A stretch of 64,000 bases of DNA from Pseudomonas putida (GCF_005080685.1 NZ_CP039371.1:1674001-1738000), one strand, 5' to 3'. Shown: positions 1 through 10,817, counted from the first letter of the stretch. A program made the numbers and translations. Notes: generated by a model from the sequence alone, not told the origin.

Positions 1-160
1 GCTGGCGCTGCAGGATGTCCTCCTCCAGGCGCTTCATCTGCATGCTCACCGCCGACTGGGTGCGGTTCACCACTTCTCCGGCACGGGTGAAGCCGCCTTG
101 CTCGGCGATGGCGACGAAGGTACGCAGCACGTCCGCGTCGAGGCTCTGGTACTGGGACAT
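1..160 (-). CDS. LysR-family transcriptional regulator, N-terminal part (cut by window edge)
   Basis: Reading the minus strand from the ATG at 160 gives MSQYQSLDADVLRTFVAIAE followed by GGFTRAGEVVNRTQSAVSMQ and a MKRLEEDI-like helix. This is the winged helix-turn-helix that opens LysR-type regulators: the 'LRTFVAIAEQGGFTRAG' helix and the recognition helix 'RTQSAVSMQMKRLEE'. The gene leaves the window after 53 codons, so the effector-binding domain and the target are unknown. It is transcribed divergently from the DUF1127 gene at 258, with a 97-bp gap that would hold any shared operator. Confidence 0.85.
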   Translation of the reverse strand, partial: MSQYQSLDADVLRTFVAIAEQGGFTRAGEVVNRTQSAVSMQMKRLEEDILQRQ

Positions 161-257
161 TGCATCAATCTCCGAGATGGATCGCATCAGAAACATTCGT
201 TGGATTGATCTTAAGCCCACGCCGAAACTGAAGCCATCAAACACGGAGGGCTTCACG

Positions 258-476
258 ATGAAAGGTCATGTCAGCAGCATCCAGCAACCTGCATTCTCTT
301 TCACCCACCTGTGGCAAGGGGCGTACCGGCGTGTGGCGCGCTGGCACCAGTTGTATCGCCAGCGCCGCGAGTTGGCCAGCCTCAGTGATGCGACACTGCA
401 GGACCTGGGCTTGAGCCGTGCCGACATCATGCAGGAGGCCGATCGGCCGTTCTGGGATGATCCTCTGCGCAAATGA
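258..476 (+). CDS. DUF1127 small protein
   Basis: A 72-aa protein that starts at the ATG at 258, 7 bases after a good GGAGGG ribosome-binding site (245-250). An earlier in-frame start exists but has no such site. The C-terminal half, WHQLYRQRRELASLSDATLQ followed by DLGLSRADIMQEADRPFWDD, is the arginine-rich DUF1127 (YjiS-like) helix-turn-helix: R-x-R-x-L-x-L-x-D-x-x-L-x-D-x-G-[LI]-x-R. In other proteobacteria small DUF1127 proteins have been linked to RNA binding and to phosphate and carbon metabolism; nothing here shows the function of this one. It is followed by a strong REP-type hairpin rather than another gene. Confidence 0.85.
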   Translation: MKGHVSSIQQPAFSFTHLWQGAYRRVARWHQLYRQRRELASLSDATLQDLGLSRADIMQEADRPFWDDPLRK

Positions 477-510
477 AGGGAAGCCCGGGTGCAAGTGCCG
501 GCCCTTTCGT

Positions 511-612
511 GGCGGTTCGGCGCCCCGACAAGCCCGCGCCCACAGGATCAGCGCCGACCTTGGAATCGGCGCTGATCCTGTGGGAGCGGGCTTGTCGGGG
601 CATCGAACCGCC
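511..612. repeat. REP-type inverted pair between convergent genes
   Basis: Two arms of about 38 bp (about 522-559 and 564-601, 'gccccgacaagcccgc...' against '...gcgggcttgtcggggc') form a nearly perfect hairpin. Outer arms ggcggttcgg / cgaaccgcc extend it. It is the common Pseudomonas palindromic unit in inverted orientation (a REPIN-like doublet). It separates the convergent DUF1127 and DAHP synthase genes and probably also blocks transcription in both directions. Confidence 0.7.
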
Positions 613-621
613 GCGAACGAT

Positions 622-2842
<2,221 letters not shown>

Positions 2843-2846
2843 CCTG

Positions 2847-2961
2847 TGTGGGAGCGGGCTCGTGTCGCGAAAGGGCCGCACAGCGGCCCCGGCCATCTCT
2901 GCGGCCATGCTGAAATCGGGGGCTGCGTTGCAGCCCTTTCGCGACACAAGGCCGCTCCCAC
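2847..2961. repeat. REP-type inverted pair downstream of the spermidine-synthase-like gene
   Basis: The arms 'tgtgggagcgggctcgtgtcgcgaaagg' and 'cctttcgcgacacaaggccgctcccac' are complementary apart from a few bases and flank a short palindromic centre (gggccgcacagcggccc). This is the same family of repeat that sits inside the tandem array at 4914-6302. It probably acts as an mRNA end or stabilising hairpin. Confidence 0.7.
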
Positions 2962-3070
2962 CTCGATCGGGTTGGCTTCATGGGATTATCGTTTCAGCTC
3001 CGGGTTCCGGATGGCTCGAAAATGGTCTCCACAGGCAAAAAATTTCCTCACTGTCCCCGGCCAATTCAGG

Positions 3071-3170
3071 TATAGTACGCGCCGGTCTTTTAGCGGACCT
3101 CAAAATCAGGTGGTGCAAATCCTCCGAGTCCAGCTTCGGCTGCACGTCCGCTAGGCGGACTTTCCCAAGT
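3071..3170 (+). promoter_or_regulatory. Promoter and structured leader of deaD, attenuator-like
   Basis: A TATAGT at 3071-3076 is a plausible -10, which would give a leader of about 210 nt before the deaD ATG at 3293. The leader holds a UUCG-tetraloop hairpin CAGC-TTCG-GCTG (3131-3142) and then GTCCGC-TAG-GCGGAC (3146-3160), a perfect 6-bp hairpin followed by a pyrimidine-rich run that ends in TTTTC, like an intrinsic terminator. AGCGGAC at 3092-3098 is the exact complement of GTCCGCT at 3146-3152, so an upstream strand can replace one arm of the terminator-like hairpin. Cold-shock helicase mRNAs are known to have long regulatory leaders; the switching model is inference. Confidence 0.5.
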
Positions 3171-3292
3171 TTTCTTTTTCAATCGTTTTCGCAAATCCCC
3201 GCCGCCAAAGCTGCCTGGGTGACCTTCTGGTCTTTCAAGGCATGTGCAGCTTTGGAGCATGGGTCTTTGCGGATGCACCTAGAGGCAGACCC

Positions 3293-4972
3293 ATGACCCA
3301 GGAAACCGGCGGCTTCGCCGCTCTCGATCTCAATCCGAACATTGTTGCCGCCGTTCTGGCTACCGGCTACGAAGAGCCGTCGGCCATTCAGCAACAATCG
3401 ATCCCGATCATCCTCGCCGGTCACGACATGATCGGCCAGGCGCAGACTGGCACCGGCAAGACCGCTGCCTTCGCCCTGCCGATCCTCAACAAGATCGATG
3501 TGAGCAAGCGCGAACCGCAAGCCCTGATCCTGGCGCCAACCCGTGAGTTGGCGCTGCAAGTAGCCACCGCTTTCGAAACCTACGCCAAGCAGATGCCAGG
3601 CGTGAACGTGGTGGCCGTATACGGTGGTGCCCCGATGGGCCCACAGCTGCGCGCTATCCGTAACGGCGCGCAAATCGTCGTGGCCACCCCGGGCCGTCTC
3701 TGCGACCACCTGCGTCGCGACGAGAAAGTCCTGTCCACCGTGCAGTACCTGGTACTGGACGAAGCCGACGAAATGCTCAAGCTGGGCTTCATGGACGACC
3801 TCGAAGTGATCTTCGATGCCATCCCGGCCAGCCGCCAGACCGTATTGTTCTCCGCAACCCTGCCGTCGTCGATCCGCTCGATCGCCGAACGTCACCTGCG
3901 CGAGCCCAAGCACGTCAAGATCCAGAGCAAGACCCAGACCGTTACCGCGATCGACCAGGCCCACCTGATGGTGCACGCCGACCAGAAGATCCCGGCTGTG
4001 CTGCGTCTGCTGGAAGTCGAGGAGTTCGACGCGCTGATCGCCTTCGTGCGTACCAAGCAAGCCACCCTGGACCTGGCCGCCGCGCTGGAAGCCAAGGGTT
4101 ACAAGGCTGCCGCGCTGAACGGCGACATCGCCCAGAACCAGCGTGAGCGCGTCATCGACTCGCTCAAGGATGGTCGCCTGGACATCGTCGTCGCCACCGA
4201 CGTCGCTGCCCGTGGCCTGGACGTACCGCGTATCACCCACGTGTTCAACGTCGACATGCCGTACGATCCAGAGTCCTACGTGCACCGTATCGGTCGTACC
4301 GGCCGTGCCGGTCGCGAAGGCCGTGCGCTGCTGCTGGTCACCCCGCGTGAGCGCCGCATGCTGCAGGTGATCGAGCGTGTGACCGGGCAGAAGGTCGCCG
4401 AAGCGCGTCTGCCGAACGCTCAAGCCGTGCTCGATGCGCGCATCAAGAAGCTGACCAACAGCCTGGCACCACTGGTTGCCGAAGCCGAAGCGACCCATGG
4501 CGAGCTGTTCGACCGCCTGACCGCCGACCTCGGTTGCAGCGCCCGTGCCCTGGCCTCGGCGCTGCTGCGCAAGGCCACCAATGGCCAGGCCCTGGATCTG
4601 GCCGCAGTCGAGCGCGAGCAGCCGCTGGTACCGAGCTTCGCCCCGCGTGGCGAGCGTACCGAGCGTGGCGAGCGCAGTGACCGTGGCGACCGTGGTGACC
4701 GCGAGCGTCGTGCACCGATGCCGCTGGCCGAAGGCCGCGTGCGTTGCCGTACCGCCCTGGGCGCCCGTGACGGTATCGCCGCCAAGAACCTGCTCGGCGC
4801 GATCCTCAACGAGGGTGGCCTGGCGCGTGACGCCATCGGCCGCATCCAGGTACGTGACAGCTTCAGCCTGATCGAGCTGCCGGAAGATGGCCTGGAGCGT
4901 CTGCTGTCCAAGCTCAAGGACACCCGCGTGGCTGGCAAGCAGCTGAAGCTGCGTCGCTACCGCGAGGATTGA
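3293..4972 (+). CDS. deaD: DEAD-box ATP-dependent RNA helicase
   Basis: A 559-aa helicase of the DeaD/CsdA type that unwinds short RNA duplexes in ribosome assembly and mRNA decay, mainly in the cold. All helicase motifs are visible: Q motif (GYEEPSAIQQQSIP, about 25-38), motif I AQTGTGKT (about 50-57), PTRELALQ, TPGR, DEAD (156-159), SAT (187-189), and in domain 2 VATDVAARGLDVP and HRIGRTGRAGR. A basic/acidic RGERTERGERSDRGDRGDR linker precedes a C-terminal RNA-binding domain. I took the ATG at 3293 (MTQETGGFAALDLNP); an extension upstream would add only 17 residues lying in the leader. Its last about 59 bases start the tandem array that follows, and the stop is followed by a strong terminator. 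Confidence 0.95.
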   Translation: MTQETGGFAALDLNPNIVAAVLATGYEEPSAIQQQSIPIILAGHDMIGQAQTGTGKTAAFALPILNKIDVSKREPQALILAPTRELALQVATAFETYAKQMPGVNVVAVYGGAPMGPQLRAIRNGAQIVVATPGRLCDHLRRDEKVLSTVQYLVLDEADEMLKLGFMDDLEVIFDAIPASRQTVLFSATLPSSIRSIAERHLREPKHVKIQSKTQTVTAIDQAHLMVHADQKIPAVLRLLEVEEFDALIAFVRTKQATLDLAAALEAKGYKAAALNGDIAQNQRERVIDSLKDGRLDIVVATDVAARGLDVPRITHVFNVDMPYDPESYVHRIGRTGRAGREGRALLLVTPRERRMLQVIERVTGQKVAEARLPNAQAVLDARIKKLTNSLAPLVAEAEATHGELFDRLTADLGCSARALASALLRKATNGQALDLAAVEREQPLVPSFAPRGERTERGERSDRGDRGDRERRAPMPLAEGRVRCRTALGARDGIAAKNLLGAILNEGGLARDAIGRIQVRDSFSLIELPEDGLERLLSKLKDTRVAGKQLKLRRYRED

Positions 4973-6302
4973 TCCTGGCGCAATGAAAAAATCCCCGGCC
5001 TAGGTCGGGGATTTTTTTTTGCCTGTGCCATTTTGGGTCTGCTCCGCAGCCCATCGCGACACAAGGCCGCTCCCACAGGTACAGCACAATCCATGAAGTT
5101 TGCGCTGCACTTGTGGGAGCGGCCTTGTGTCGCGAAAGGGGCGCAACGCGCCCCCGGCAATTGTCAGTCGAACCGATAGATATCCATCCCCAGCGCCCCC
5201 AGGGTGAAGCCCTGGTGCACCACCGCGAACGGTGCCTGCTGCCGATAATCGAGCAACGCCGCCTGGTCATTTTCAAGGACACCCGCGTGGCTGGCAAGCA
5301 GCTGAAGCTGCGTCGCTACCGCGAGGATTGATCCTGGCGAAATGAAAAAATCCCCGGCCTAGGTCGGGGATTTTTTTTTGCCTGTGCCATTTTGGGTCTG
5401 CTCCGCAGCCCATCGCGACACAAGGCCGCTCCCACAGGTACAGCACAATCCATGAAGTTTGCGCTGCACTTGTGGGAGCGGCCTTGTGTCGCGAAAGGGC
5501 GCAACGCGCCCCGGCAATCGTCAGTCGAACCGATAGATATCCATCCCCAGCGCCCCCAGGGTGAAGCCCTGGTGCACCACCGCGAACGGTGCCTGCTGCC
5601 TATAATCGAGCAACGCCGCCTGGTCATTTTCAAGGACACCCGCGTGGCTGGCAAGCAGCTGAAGCTGCGTCGCTACCGCGAGGATTGATCCTGGCGCAAT
5701 GAAAAAATCCCCGGCCTAGGTCGGGGATTTTTTTTGCCTGTGCCATTTTGGGTCTGCTCCGCAGCCGATCGCGACACAAGGCCGCTCCCACAGGTACAGC
5801 ACAATCCATGAAGTTTGCGCTGCACTTGTGGGAGCGGCCTTGTGTCGCGAAAGGGGCGCAACGCGCCCCGGCAATCGTCAGTCGAACCGATAGATATCCA
5901 TCCCCAGCGCCCCCAGGGTGAAGCCCTGGTGCACCACCGCGAACGGTGCCTGCTGCCGATAATCGAGCAACGCCGCCTGGTCATTTTCAAGGACACCCGC
6001 GTGGCTGGCAAGCAGCTGAAGCTGCGTCGCTACCGCGAGGATTGATCCTGGCGCAATGAAAAAATCCCCGGCCTAGGTCGGGGATTTTTTTTTGCCTGTG
6101 CCATTTTGGGTCTGCTCCGCAGCCCATCGCGACACAAGGCCGCTCCCACAGGTACAGCACAATCCATGAAGTTTGCGCTGCACTTGTGGGAGCGGCCTTG
6201 TGTCGCGAAAGGGGCGCAACGCGCCCCGGCAATCGTCAGTCGAACCGATAGATATCCATCCCCAGCGCCCCCAGGGTGAAGCCCTGGTGCACCACCGCGA
6301 AC
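4914..6302. repeat. Tandem array, about 3.9 copies of a 357-359 bp deaD-tail / dioxygenase-tail chimeric unit
   Basis: Each unit runs: last 59 bp of deaD including its stop, terminator, REP pair, then (reverse strand) the end of the downstream dioxygenase gene. Units begin at about 4914, 5273, 5630 and 5987; the first three end at an identical novel junction ('gcctggtcatt' of the dioxygenase joined to 'ttcaaggacaccc' of deaD), and the fourth runs into the intact dioxygenase gene. The three dioxygenase fragments all lack the same 72 bp relative to the intact gene (6303-6374), a deletion between two CACCGCGAAC direct repeats (6293-6302 and 6365-6374), and share ggTgcc for ggCgcc. The units differ from each other at a handful of positions. 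No functional gene lies inside the array. Confidence 0.95.
4986..5020. terminator. Bidirectional terminator after deaD, repeated four times
   Basis: AAAAAATCCCCGGCC-TAGG-TCGGGGATTTTTTTTT is a GC hairpin flanked by A and T runs, so it can stop transcription from either side. Copies recur at about 5345-5379, 5702-5735 and 6059-6093 in the tandem array. deaD and the convergent dioxygenase gene are therefore separated by four consecutive terminators instead of one. Confidence 0.9.
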
Positions 6303-7003
6303 CTGTCCCCGGCCCCAAGGGCGAAGAACAGTGGCAGCAAATGCTCGTCACTGGGATGGTTGCGCACCGCGAACGGCGCCTGCTGCCGATAATCGAGCAA
6401 CGCCGCCTGGTCATTGTCATCCAGCCGCTGCACCACCCAGTCCCGAAACGCCAGCGCCCAAGGCTCGATTACATCCGGCCCGGCATGCCAGTCCAGCTCG
6501 CCGAGGTTATGGGTGATGCTGCCCGAGCCGATCAGCAGGATGCCCTGGTCGCGCAAGCCTGCCAGGGCCTGCCCGACCTTCACCTGCAGGGTCGGCCCCA
6601 GGCGGCTTGGCAGCGACACCTGGATCACCGGGATGTCAGCCTGCGGGTACATCAACGACAGCGGCACCCAGGCGCCATGGTCGAAGGGCCGCTGCGCATC
6701 CAGGCGCGCCGGCAAGCCAGCTTCCTTGAGTCGCTCACTCACCTCGGCTGCCAGCCGTGGCTCGCCCGGTGCCGGGTACTGCACCGCGTACAGCGCCGCA
6801 GGGAAGCCGTAGAAGTCATGCCAGGTCTCTGGCTGCGCGGCGGCGGTCACCAGCAGCTCCTGGCTTTCCCAGTGCGCCGACACCACCACGATCGCCTTCG
6901 GTCGCGGCAGGGCATTGGCCAGTGCAGCCAGCGCCGGCCCGCTGGCTCCGGGTTGCAGGGCGAGCATGGGCGAACCATGGGAAATGAACAGGCTGGGGAG
7001 CAT
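6236..7003 (-). CDS. Class III extradiol dioxygenase, DODA/YgiD type
   Basis: A 255-aa protein of the LigB-fold dioxygenase family (4,5-DOPA extradiol dioxygenase-like). Metal-ligand and active-site histidines are visible in LFISHGSPMLAL (about 6-17), VVVSAHWES (about 39-47), RPFDHGAWVPL and RNHPSDEHLLPLFFALGAG near the C-terminus; these match the zinc/iron and acid-base histidines of the family. The physiological substrate is not evident. It is divergent from tpm, with a 103-bp gap. Truncated copies of its 3' end, lacking the codons for the NHPSDEHLLP region, make up part of the array at 4914-6302. Confidence 0.88.
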   Translation of the reverse strand: MLPSLFISHGSPMLALQPGASGPALAALANALPRPKAIVVVSAHWESQELLVTAAAQPETWHDFYGFPAALYAVQYPAPGEPRLAAEVSERLKEAGLPARLDAQRPFDHGAWVPLSLMYPQADIPVIQVSLPSRLGPTLQVKVGQALAGLRDQGILLIGSGSITHNLGELDWHAGPDVIEPWALAFRDWVVQRLDDNDQAALLDYRQQAPFAVRNHPSDEHLLPLFFALGAGDRFAVVHQGFTLGALGMDIYRFD

Positions 7004-7106
7004 GGTAGCGGTCCTGAGGGTTTAAGATGTGATCATCTTCGGTCAGGTATCGATCGAAATCCAAATCAAGTTTTGCCCTTAATCCATCTAAAAATCGGGA
7101 GTGATC

Positions 7107-7757
7107 ATGGAACCTGCGTTCTGGCAGAAGCGCTGGGCCGATAACCAGATCGGTTTTCATCGCGAAGACGTCAACCCATTCCTCGAGGCGCACTGGCACA
7201 AGCTGGCGCTGGCCCCTGGCGCGCGCGTACTGGTGCCGTTGTGTGGCAAGAGCGTGGACATGGCCTGGCTGGCGGGGCAGGGCTACCGGGTGCTGGGTGT
7301 GGAGCTATCGCGGCGGGCCGTTGAGGATTTCTTTCGCGAGCAAGGGCTGCAGGCCGAGGTCTTCGGGCAAGGTGCGTTCGAAGTCTGGCGTAGCGGTGAA
7401 GTGGAAGTCTGGTGCGGCGATTTCTTCGCCTTGCGGGCGCAGGATGCCGGCGATTGCTTAGGGCTATACGACCGGGCCGCGTTGATTGCCCTGCCGGTAG
7501 AAATGCGCGAACGCTACATGGCGCATCTGTCGGCGTTGCTGCCGGCGGGTTGCCAGGGATTGTTGCTGACCATGGATTACGACCAGCAGTTGCTCGATGG
7601 GCCGCCGTTTGCGGTGGCCGATGGCGAGGTGAGGCGGGGGTACGCTGGGGGTAATGTTCAGGTTCTGGATGAGCGGGAAGTGATCGGGGAGAGCCCGAAG
7701 TTCATCCAGGCTGGGGTGCCCAGTGTGGTGGAGCGGGTGTATCGGGTCGGTTTCTGA
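7107..7757 (+). CDS. tpm: Thiopurine S-methyltransferase
   Basis: A 216-aa SAM-dependent methyltransferase. The family signature is clear: [20 protein letters not shown] at the start, [18 protein letters not shown] (SAM-binding loop, about 40-57), [13 protein letters not shown], then [19 protein letters not shown] and LLLTMDYDQ. Bacterial Tpm enzymes methylate thiopurines and also selenium and tellurium oxyanions, giving volatile or less toxic products. I chose the ATG at 7107 over the GTG two codons earlier because it matches the family N-terminus; a GGGAGTG precedes it. It stands alone between the divergent dioxygenase gene and a terminator. Confidence 0.93.
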   Translation: MEPAFWQKRWADNQIGFHREDVNPFLEAHWHKLALAPGARVLVPLCGKSVDMAWLAGQGYRVLGVELSRRAVEDFFREQGLQAEVFGQGAFEVWRSGEVEVWCGDFFALRAQDAGDCLGLYDRAALIALPVEMRERYMAHLSALLPAGCQGLLLTMDYDQQLLDGPPFAVADGEVRRGYAGGNVQVLDEREVIGESPKFIQAGVPSVVERVYRVGF

Positions 7758-7815
7758 GTTTGTCTGTGCCGGCCCTTTCGCGCCGAACCGCCGCGAAAGG
7801 GCCGGAGCAGACGAA

Positions 7816-7843
7816 ACAAGGGCGACCGAAGTCGCCCTTGTTC
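7816..7843. terminator. Intrinsic terminator between tpm and htpX
   Basis: ACAAGGGCGAC-CGAA-GTCGCCCTTGT is a perfect 11-bp stem with a tetraloop, placed 16 bp beyond the htpX stop and 59 bp beyond the tpm stop. With TTTCG following on the minus strand, it fits best as the htpX terminator and can serve both convergent genes. Confidence 0.8.
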
Positions 7844-7858
7844 GCATCACTCAGCCAA

Positions 7859-8746
7859 TCAACCGCGGCGGCGCAGGGCCTCGATGCGGTCTTCCAGCGG
7901 CGGGTGGCTCATCAGCAGGCCGGCCAGGCCATGCTTGAGGCCGCCATTGATGCCGAACGCCTTGAGGGTGTCGGGCATGTGCACCGGCAGGCCTTGCTCC
8001 ACACGCAGGCGCTGCAGTGCGCCGATCATCGCGGCGGTGCCGGCCAATTGCGCACCGGCTTCGTCGGCGCGGTACTCGCGGCGGCGCGAGAACCACATGA
8101 CGATGATGCTGGCCAGAATACCCAGCACCAGTTCGGCGACGATGGTCGCCACGTAGTAGGCGATGCCCTGGCCTTCTTCGTTCTTGAAGATCACCTTGTC
8201 GACGAAGTTACCGATGATACGGGCGAAGAACATCACGAAGGTGTTCACCACGCCCTGCACCAGTGCCAGGGTGACCATGTCGCCGTTGGCCACGTGGCCG
8301 ATCTCGTGCGCCAGTACCGCACGCACTTCATCGGGCGAGAAGCGCTCGAGCAGGCCCTGGGACACTGCTACCAGGGCGTCGTTGCGGTTCCAGCCGGTAG
8401 CGAAGGCGTTGGCCTCGTAGGCCGGGAAGATACCGACCTCGGGCATGCGGATGCCGGCTTCGCGGGACAGTTCCTCGACGGTTTGCAGCAGCCACTGTTC
8501 GTGGCGGGTGCGCGGCTGGCTGATGATCTGGGTGCCGGTAGTCATCTTCGCCATCCACTTGGAGATGAACAGCGAGACGAGCGAACCGGCGAAGCCGAAC
8601 ACGGCGCAGAAGATCAGCAGGCGGCCAAGGTCGAGGTCGACCCCGTTGGCGGCCATGAACCCGTTGAAGCCGAACAGGCTCAGGGTAATGCTTGCAACCA
8701 GCACCACCGCGAGGTTGGTGGCTACAAACAACAGAATGCGCATCAT
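7859..8746 (-). CDS. htpX: Membrane zinc metalloprotease HtpX
   Basis: A 295-aa M48-family inner-membrane protease involved in quality control of membrane proteins. The N-terminus carries two hydrophobic segments ([20 protein letters not shown] and [19 protein letters not shown]). The zinc site HEIGH is in [13 protein letters not shown] (about 143), with EYRADEAGA as the third ligand region, and two further membrane segments lie between them. Length and the RRRG C-terminus match Pseudomonas HtpX. The tandem ATG ATG at 8746-8741 makes MMRILL the likely start. A heat-shock-like promoter lies upstream. Confidence 0.96.
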   Translation of the reverse strand: MMRILLFVATNLAVVLVASITLSLFGFNGFMAANGVDLDLGRLLIFCAVFGFAGSLVSLFISKWMAKMTTGTQIISQPRTRHEQWLLQTVEELSREAGIRMPEVGIFPAYEANAFATGWNRNDALVAVSQGLLERFSPDEVRAVLAHEIGHVANGDMVTLALVQGVVNTFVMFFARIIGNFVDKVIFKNEEGQGIAYYVATIVAELVLGILASIIVMWFSRRREYRADEAGAQLAGTAAMIGALQRLRVEQGLPVHMPDTLKAFGINGGLKHGLAGLLMSHPPLEDRIEALRRRG

Positions 8747-8795
8747 GGTTGTCACGTTCTCCTGACGGAAGGGTTTGTTGCTTACTGCGGGGTAT

Positions 8796-8821
8796 ATAAG
8801 GGGCCGAAGGCGCGGATTCAA
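8796..8821 (-). promoter_or_regulatory. Possible sigma-32 promoter of htpX
   Basis: On the minus strand TTGAAT (8821-8816), a 12-bp spacer and CCCCTTAT (8803-8796) resemble the heat-shock consensus TTGAAA-N11-16-CCCCATnT. It lies about 50 bp upstream of the htpX start. htpX is a heat-shock gene in E. coli, so the location makes sense, but the match is imperfect. Confidence 0.4.
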
Positions 8822-8934
8822 TGCGCCGACTATTTCAAACTGTGTACGGCGGAGTATGGCAGAGGAAAAGGCGCACGCTGTGGGATAGAGCATTGCAGGA
8901 TGTAAGAAACATCCGAGGAGGGGAAGGGGCTGCT

Positions 8935-9033
8935 TTGCAGCCCATCGCGGGCAAGCCCGATCCCACAGGATCACATCAACCTAGAGGGCACTGAGGTTCC
9001 TGTGGGAGCGGGCTAGCCCGCGAAGAGGCCGGT
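8935..9033. repeat. REP-type inverted pair between htpX and the aminotransferase gene
   Basis: 'cgcgggcaagcccgatcccacagg' and 'cctgtgggagcgggctagcccgcg' are opposed arms around about 35 bp of unique sequence. It is the usual Pseudomonas REP doublet and ends 3 bp from the stop of the aminotransferase gene, so it probably forms the mRNA end of that gene. Confidence 0.65.
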
Positions 9034-9035
9034 AC

Positions 9036-10247
9036 TTACTGCGAATAGGTCCGCAGGAAATTACCGATCCGCCCGATCGCCGCTTCCAAGTCATCCACCC
9101 GCGGCAAGGTCACCACGCGGAAGTGGTCCGGCCATGGCCAGTTGAACGCAGTGCCCTGGACGATCAACAGCTTCTCCGACAGCAGCAGGTCGAGCGCGAA
9201 CTTCTCGTCGTTGAGGATCGGGCACACCTTCGGGTCGATCCGCGGGAACGCATACAACGCCCCCATCGGCTTCACGCAGCTCACGCCAGGGATGTCGTTG
9301 AGCAGCTCGTAGGTGCGGTTGCGTTGCTCCAGCAGGCGACCCGGCGGCAGCACCAGGTCGTTGATGCTCTGGTAGCCGCCCAGTGCGGTCTGGATGGCAT
9401 GCTGGGCCGGCACGTTGGCGCACAGGCGCATGTTGGCCAGCATGTCGATGCCTTCGATGTAGCTCTGGGCGTGGTGCTTGGGCCCGGAGATGATCAGCCA
9501 GCCGGAACGGAAGCCCGCCACCCGGTACGACTTGGACAGGCCGTTGAAGGTCAGGCACAGCAGGTCGGGAGCCAGCGAGGCGGTGCTGATGTGCACGGCT
9601 TCGTCGTAGAGGATCTTGTCGTAGATCTCGTCGGAGAACACCACCAGGTTGTGCTGGCGCGCCAGTTCCAGCATGCCCAGCAGCAGCTCCTTGGAGTACA
9701 CCGCGCCGGTCGGGTTGTTCGGGTTGATGATCACCAGGGCCTTGGTGTTCGGGGTGATCTTGGCCTTGATGTCCTCCAGATCGGGGAACCAGTCAGCCTG
9801 CTCGTCGCACAGGTAGTGCACCGGCTTGCCGCCGGCCAGGCTCACGGCGGCGGTCCACAATGGGTAGTCCGGCGCCGGGATCAGCACTTCGTCACCGTTG
9901 TTGAGCAGCGCCTGCATCGACATGACGATCAGTTCGGACACGCCGTTGCCGAGGTAGATGTCCTCGATGGTGACGCCGGCGATTTCCTTCTGCTGGCAGT
10001 AATGCATCACCGCCTTGCGCGCGCTGAACAGGCCCTTGGAATCGCTGTAGCCCTGGGCGGTGGGCAGGTTGCGGATCACATCCTGGAGGATTTCGTCCGG
10101 CGCCTCGAAGCCAAACGGCGCCGGGTTGCCGATGTTCAGCTTGAGGATGCGATGGCCTTCCTCTTCCAGGCGTTTGGCGTGCTTGAGCACCGGGCCGCGA
10201 ATGTCGTAGCAGACATTGGCGAGCTTGTTCGATTTGCTGAACTGCAT
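9036..10247 (-). CDS. alaA: Pyridoxal-phosphate aminotransferase, AlaA-type (glutamate-pyruvate)
   Basis: A 403-aa class I aminotransferase starting MQFSKSNKLANVCYDIRGPV, the characteristic opening of AlaA, which makes alanine from pyruvate and glutamate. The PLP site is visible: NPNNPTGAVYS for the asparagine, SDEIYDKILYD for the aspartate, and FNGLSKSYRVAGFRSGW with the Schiff-base lysine (SLSKxxR-like). The C-terminal substrate-binding arginine lies in PWPDHFRVVTLPR. The ATG at 10247 is preceded by a GGGA ribosome-binding site; a longer reading to 10337 lacks one. It is divergent from msrB with a 168-bp gap. Confidence 0.88.
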   Translation of the reverse strand: MQFSKSNKLANVCYDIRGPVLKHAKRLEEEGHRILKLNIGNPAPFGFEAPDEILQDVIRNLPTAQGYSDSKGLFSARKAVMHYCQQKEIAGVTIEDIYLGNGVSELIVMSMQALLNNGDEVLIPAPDYPLWTAAVSLAGGKPVHYLCDEQADWFPDLEDIKAKITPNTKALVIINPNNPTGAVYSKELLLGMLELARQHNLVVFSDEIYDKILYDEAVHISTASLAPDLLCLTFNGLSKSYRVAGFRSGWLIISGPKHHAQSYIEGIDMLANMRLCANVPAQHAIQTALGGYQSINDLVLPPGRLLEQRNRTYELLNDIPGVSCVKPMGALYAFPRIDPKVCPILNDEKFALDLLLSEKLLIVQGTAFNWPWPDHFRVVTLPRVDDLEAAIGRIGNFLRTYSQ

Positions 10248-10415
10248 GATGTGATCCCGATTGAGAATACGCGGTGCGCCGTCGTCGAAAGGTTTGAAAG
10301 GGCGAGGCGCGGGTGCCAGACTTGGAGCCTTGCACACGAAGCCAACTAATATACGTGCCGCCCGCGCCAGGGAAAAGACGGCGTGAGGTGAATTTCAGCC
10401 TGCCGAGGTACCCAC

Positions 10416-10817
10416 ATGCAAAAGATCGAAAAAACCCTGGAAGAATGGCGTGCGATGCTCGACCCGGCGCAGTACCAGGTCTGCCGCCTCAAGGGCACCG
10501 AGCGGCCGTTTACCGGCAAGTACAACAGCGAAAAGCGTGCCGGTACCTACACCTGTATCTGCTGTGGCCTGGCGCTGTTCGACAGCCGCACCAAGTTCGA
10601 TTCCGGCTGCGGCTGGCCGAGCTTCTACGCGCCAATCGAGCAGAGCGCAATGATCGAGATCCGCGACACCTCCCACGGCATGATCCGCACCGAGGTCACC
10701 TGCGCCCAGTGCGACGCCCACCTGGGTCACGTGTTCCCTGATGGTCCGCCACCGACCGGCCTGCGCTACTGCATCAACTCGGTATGCCTGGACTTCACCC
10801 CGCGAGCCGAGGCCTGA
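10416..10817 (+). CDS. msrB: Peptide-methionine (R)-S-oxide reductase
   Basis: A 133-aa MsrB that reduces the R-epimer of methionine sulfoxide in proteins, using thioredoxin. Two CxxC pairs, [10 protein letters not shown] and [13 protein letters not shown], bind the structural zinc. [11 protein letters not shown] and the [11 protein letters not shown] motif with the catalytic cysteine are intact. Its stop is 2 bp before the glutathione peroxidase start, so the two form an oxidative-damage repair operon. Confidence 0.97.
   Translation: MQKIEKTLEEWRAMLDPAQYQVCRLKGTERPFTGKYNSEKRAGTYTCICCGLALFDSRTKFDSGCGWPSFYAPIEQSAMIEIRDTSHGMIRTEVTCAQCDAHLGHVFPDGPPPTGLRYCINSVCLDFTPRAEA

Noticed and set aside
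5113..6045. Open frames of 70-115 codons on both strands in the tandem array
   Set aside because: They are produced by translating REP arms, terminators and antisense of the deaD tail; the same peptide recurs in each unit, and none has a start signal.
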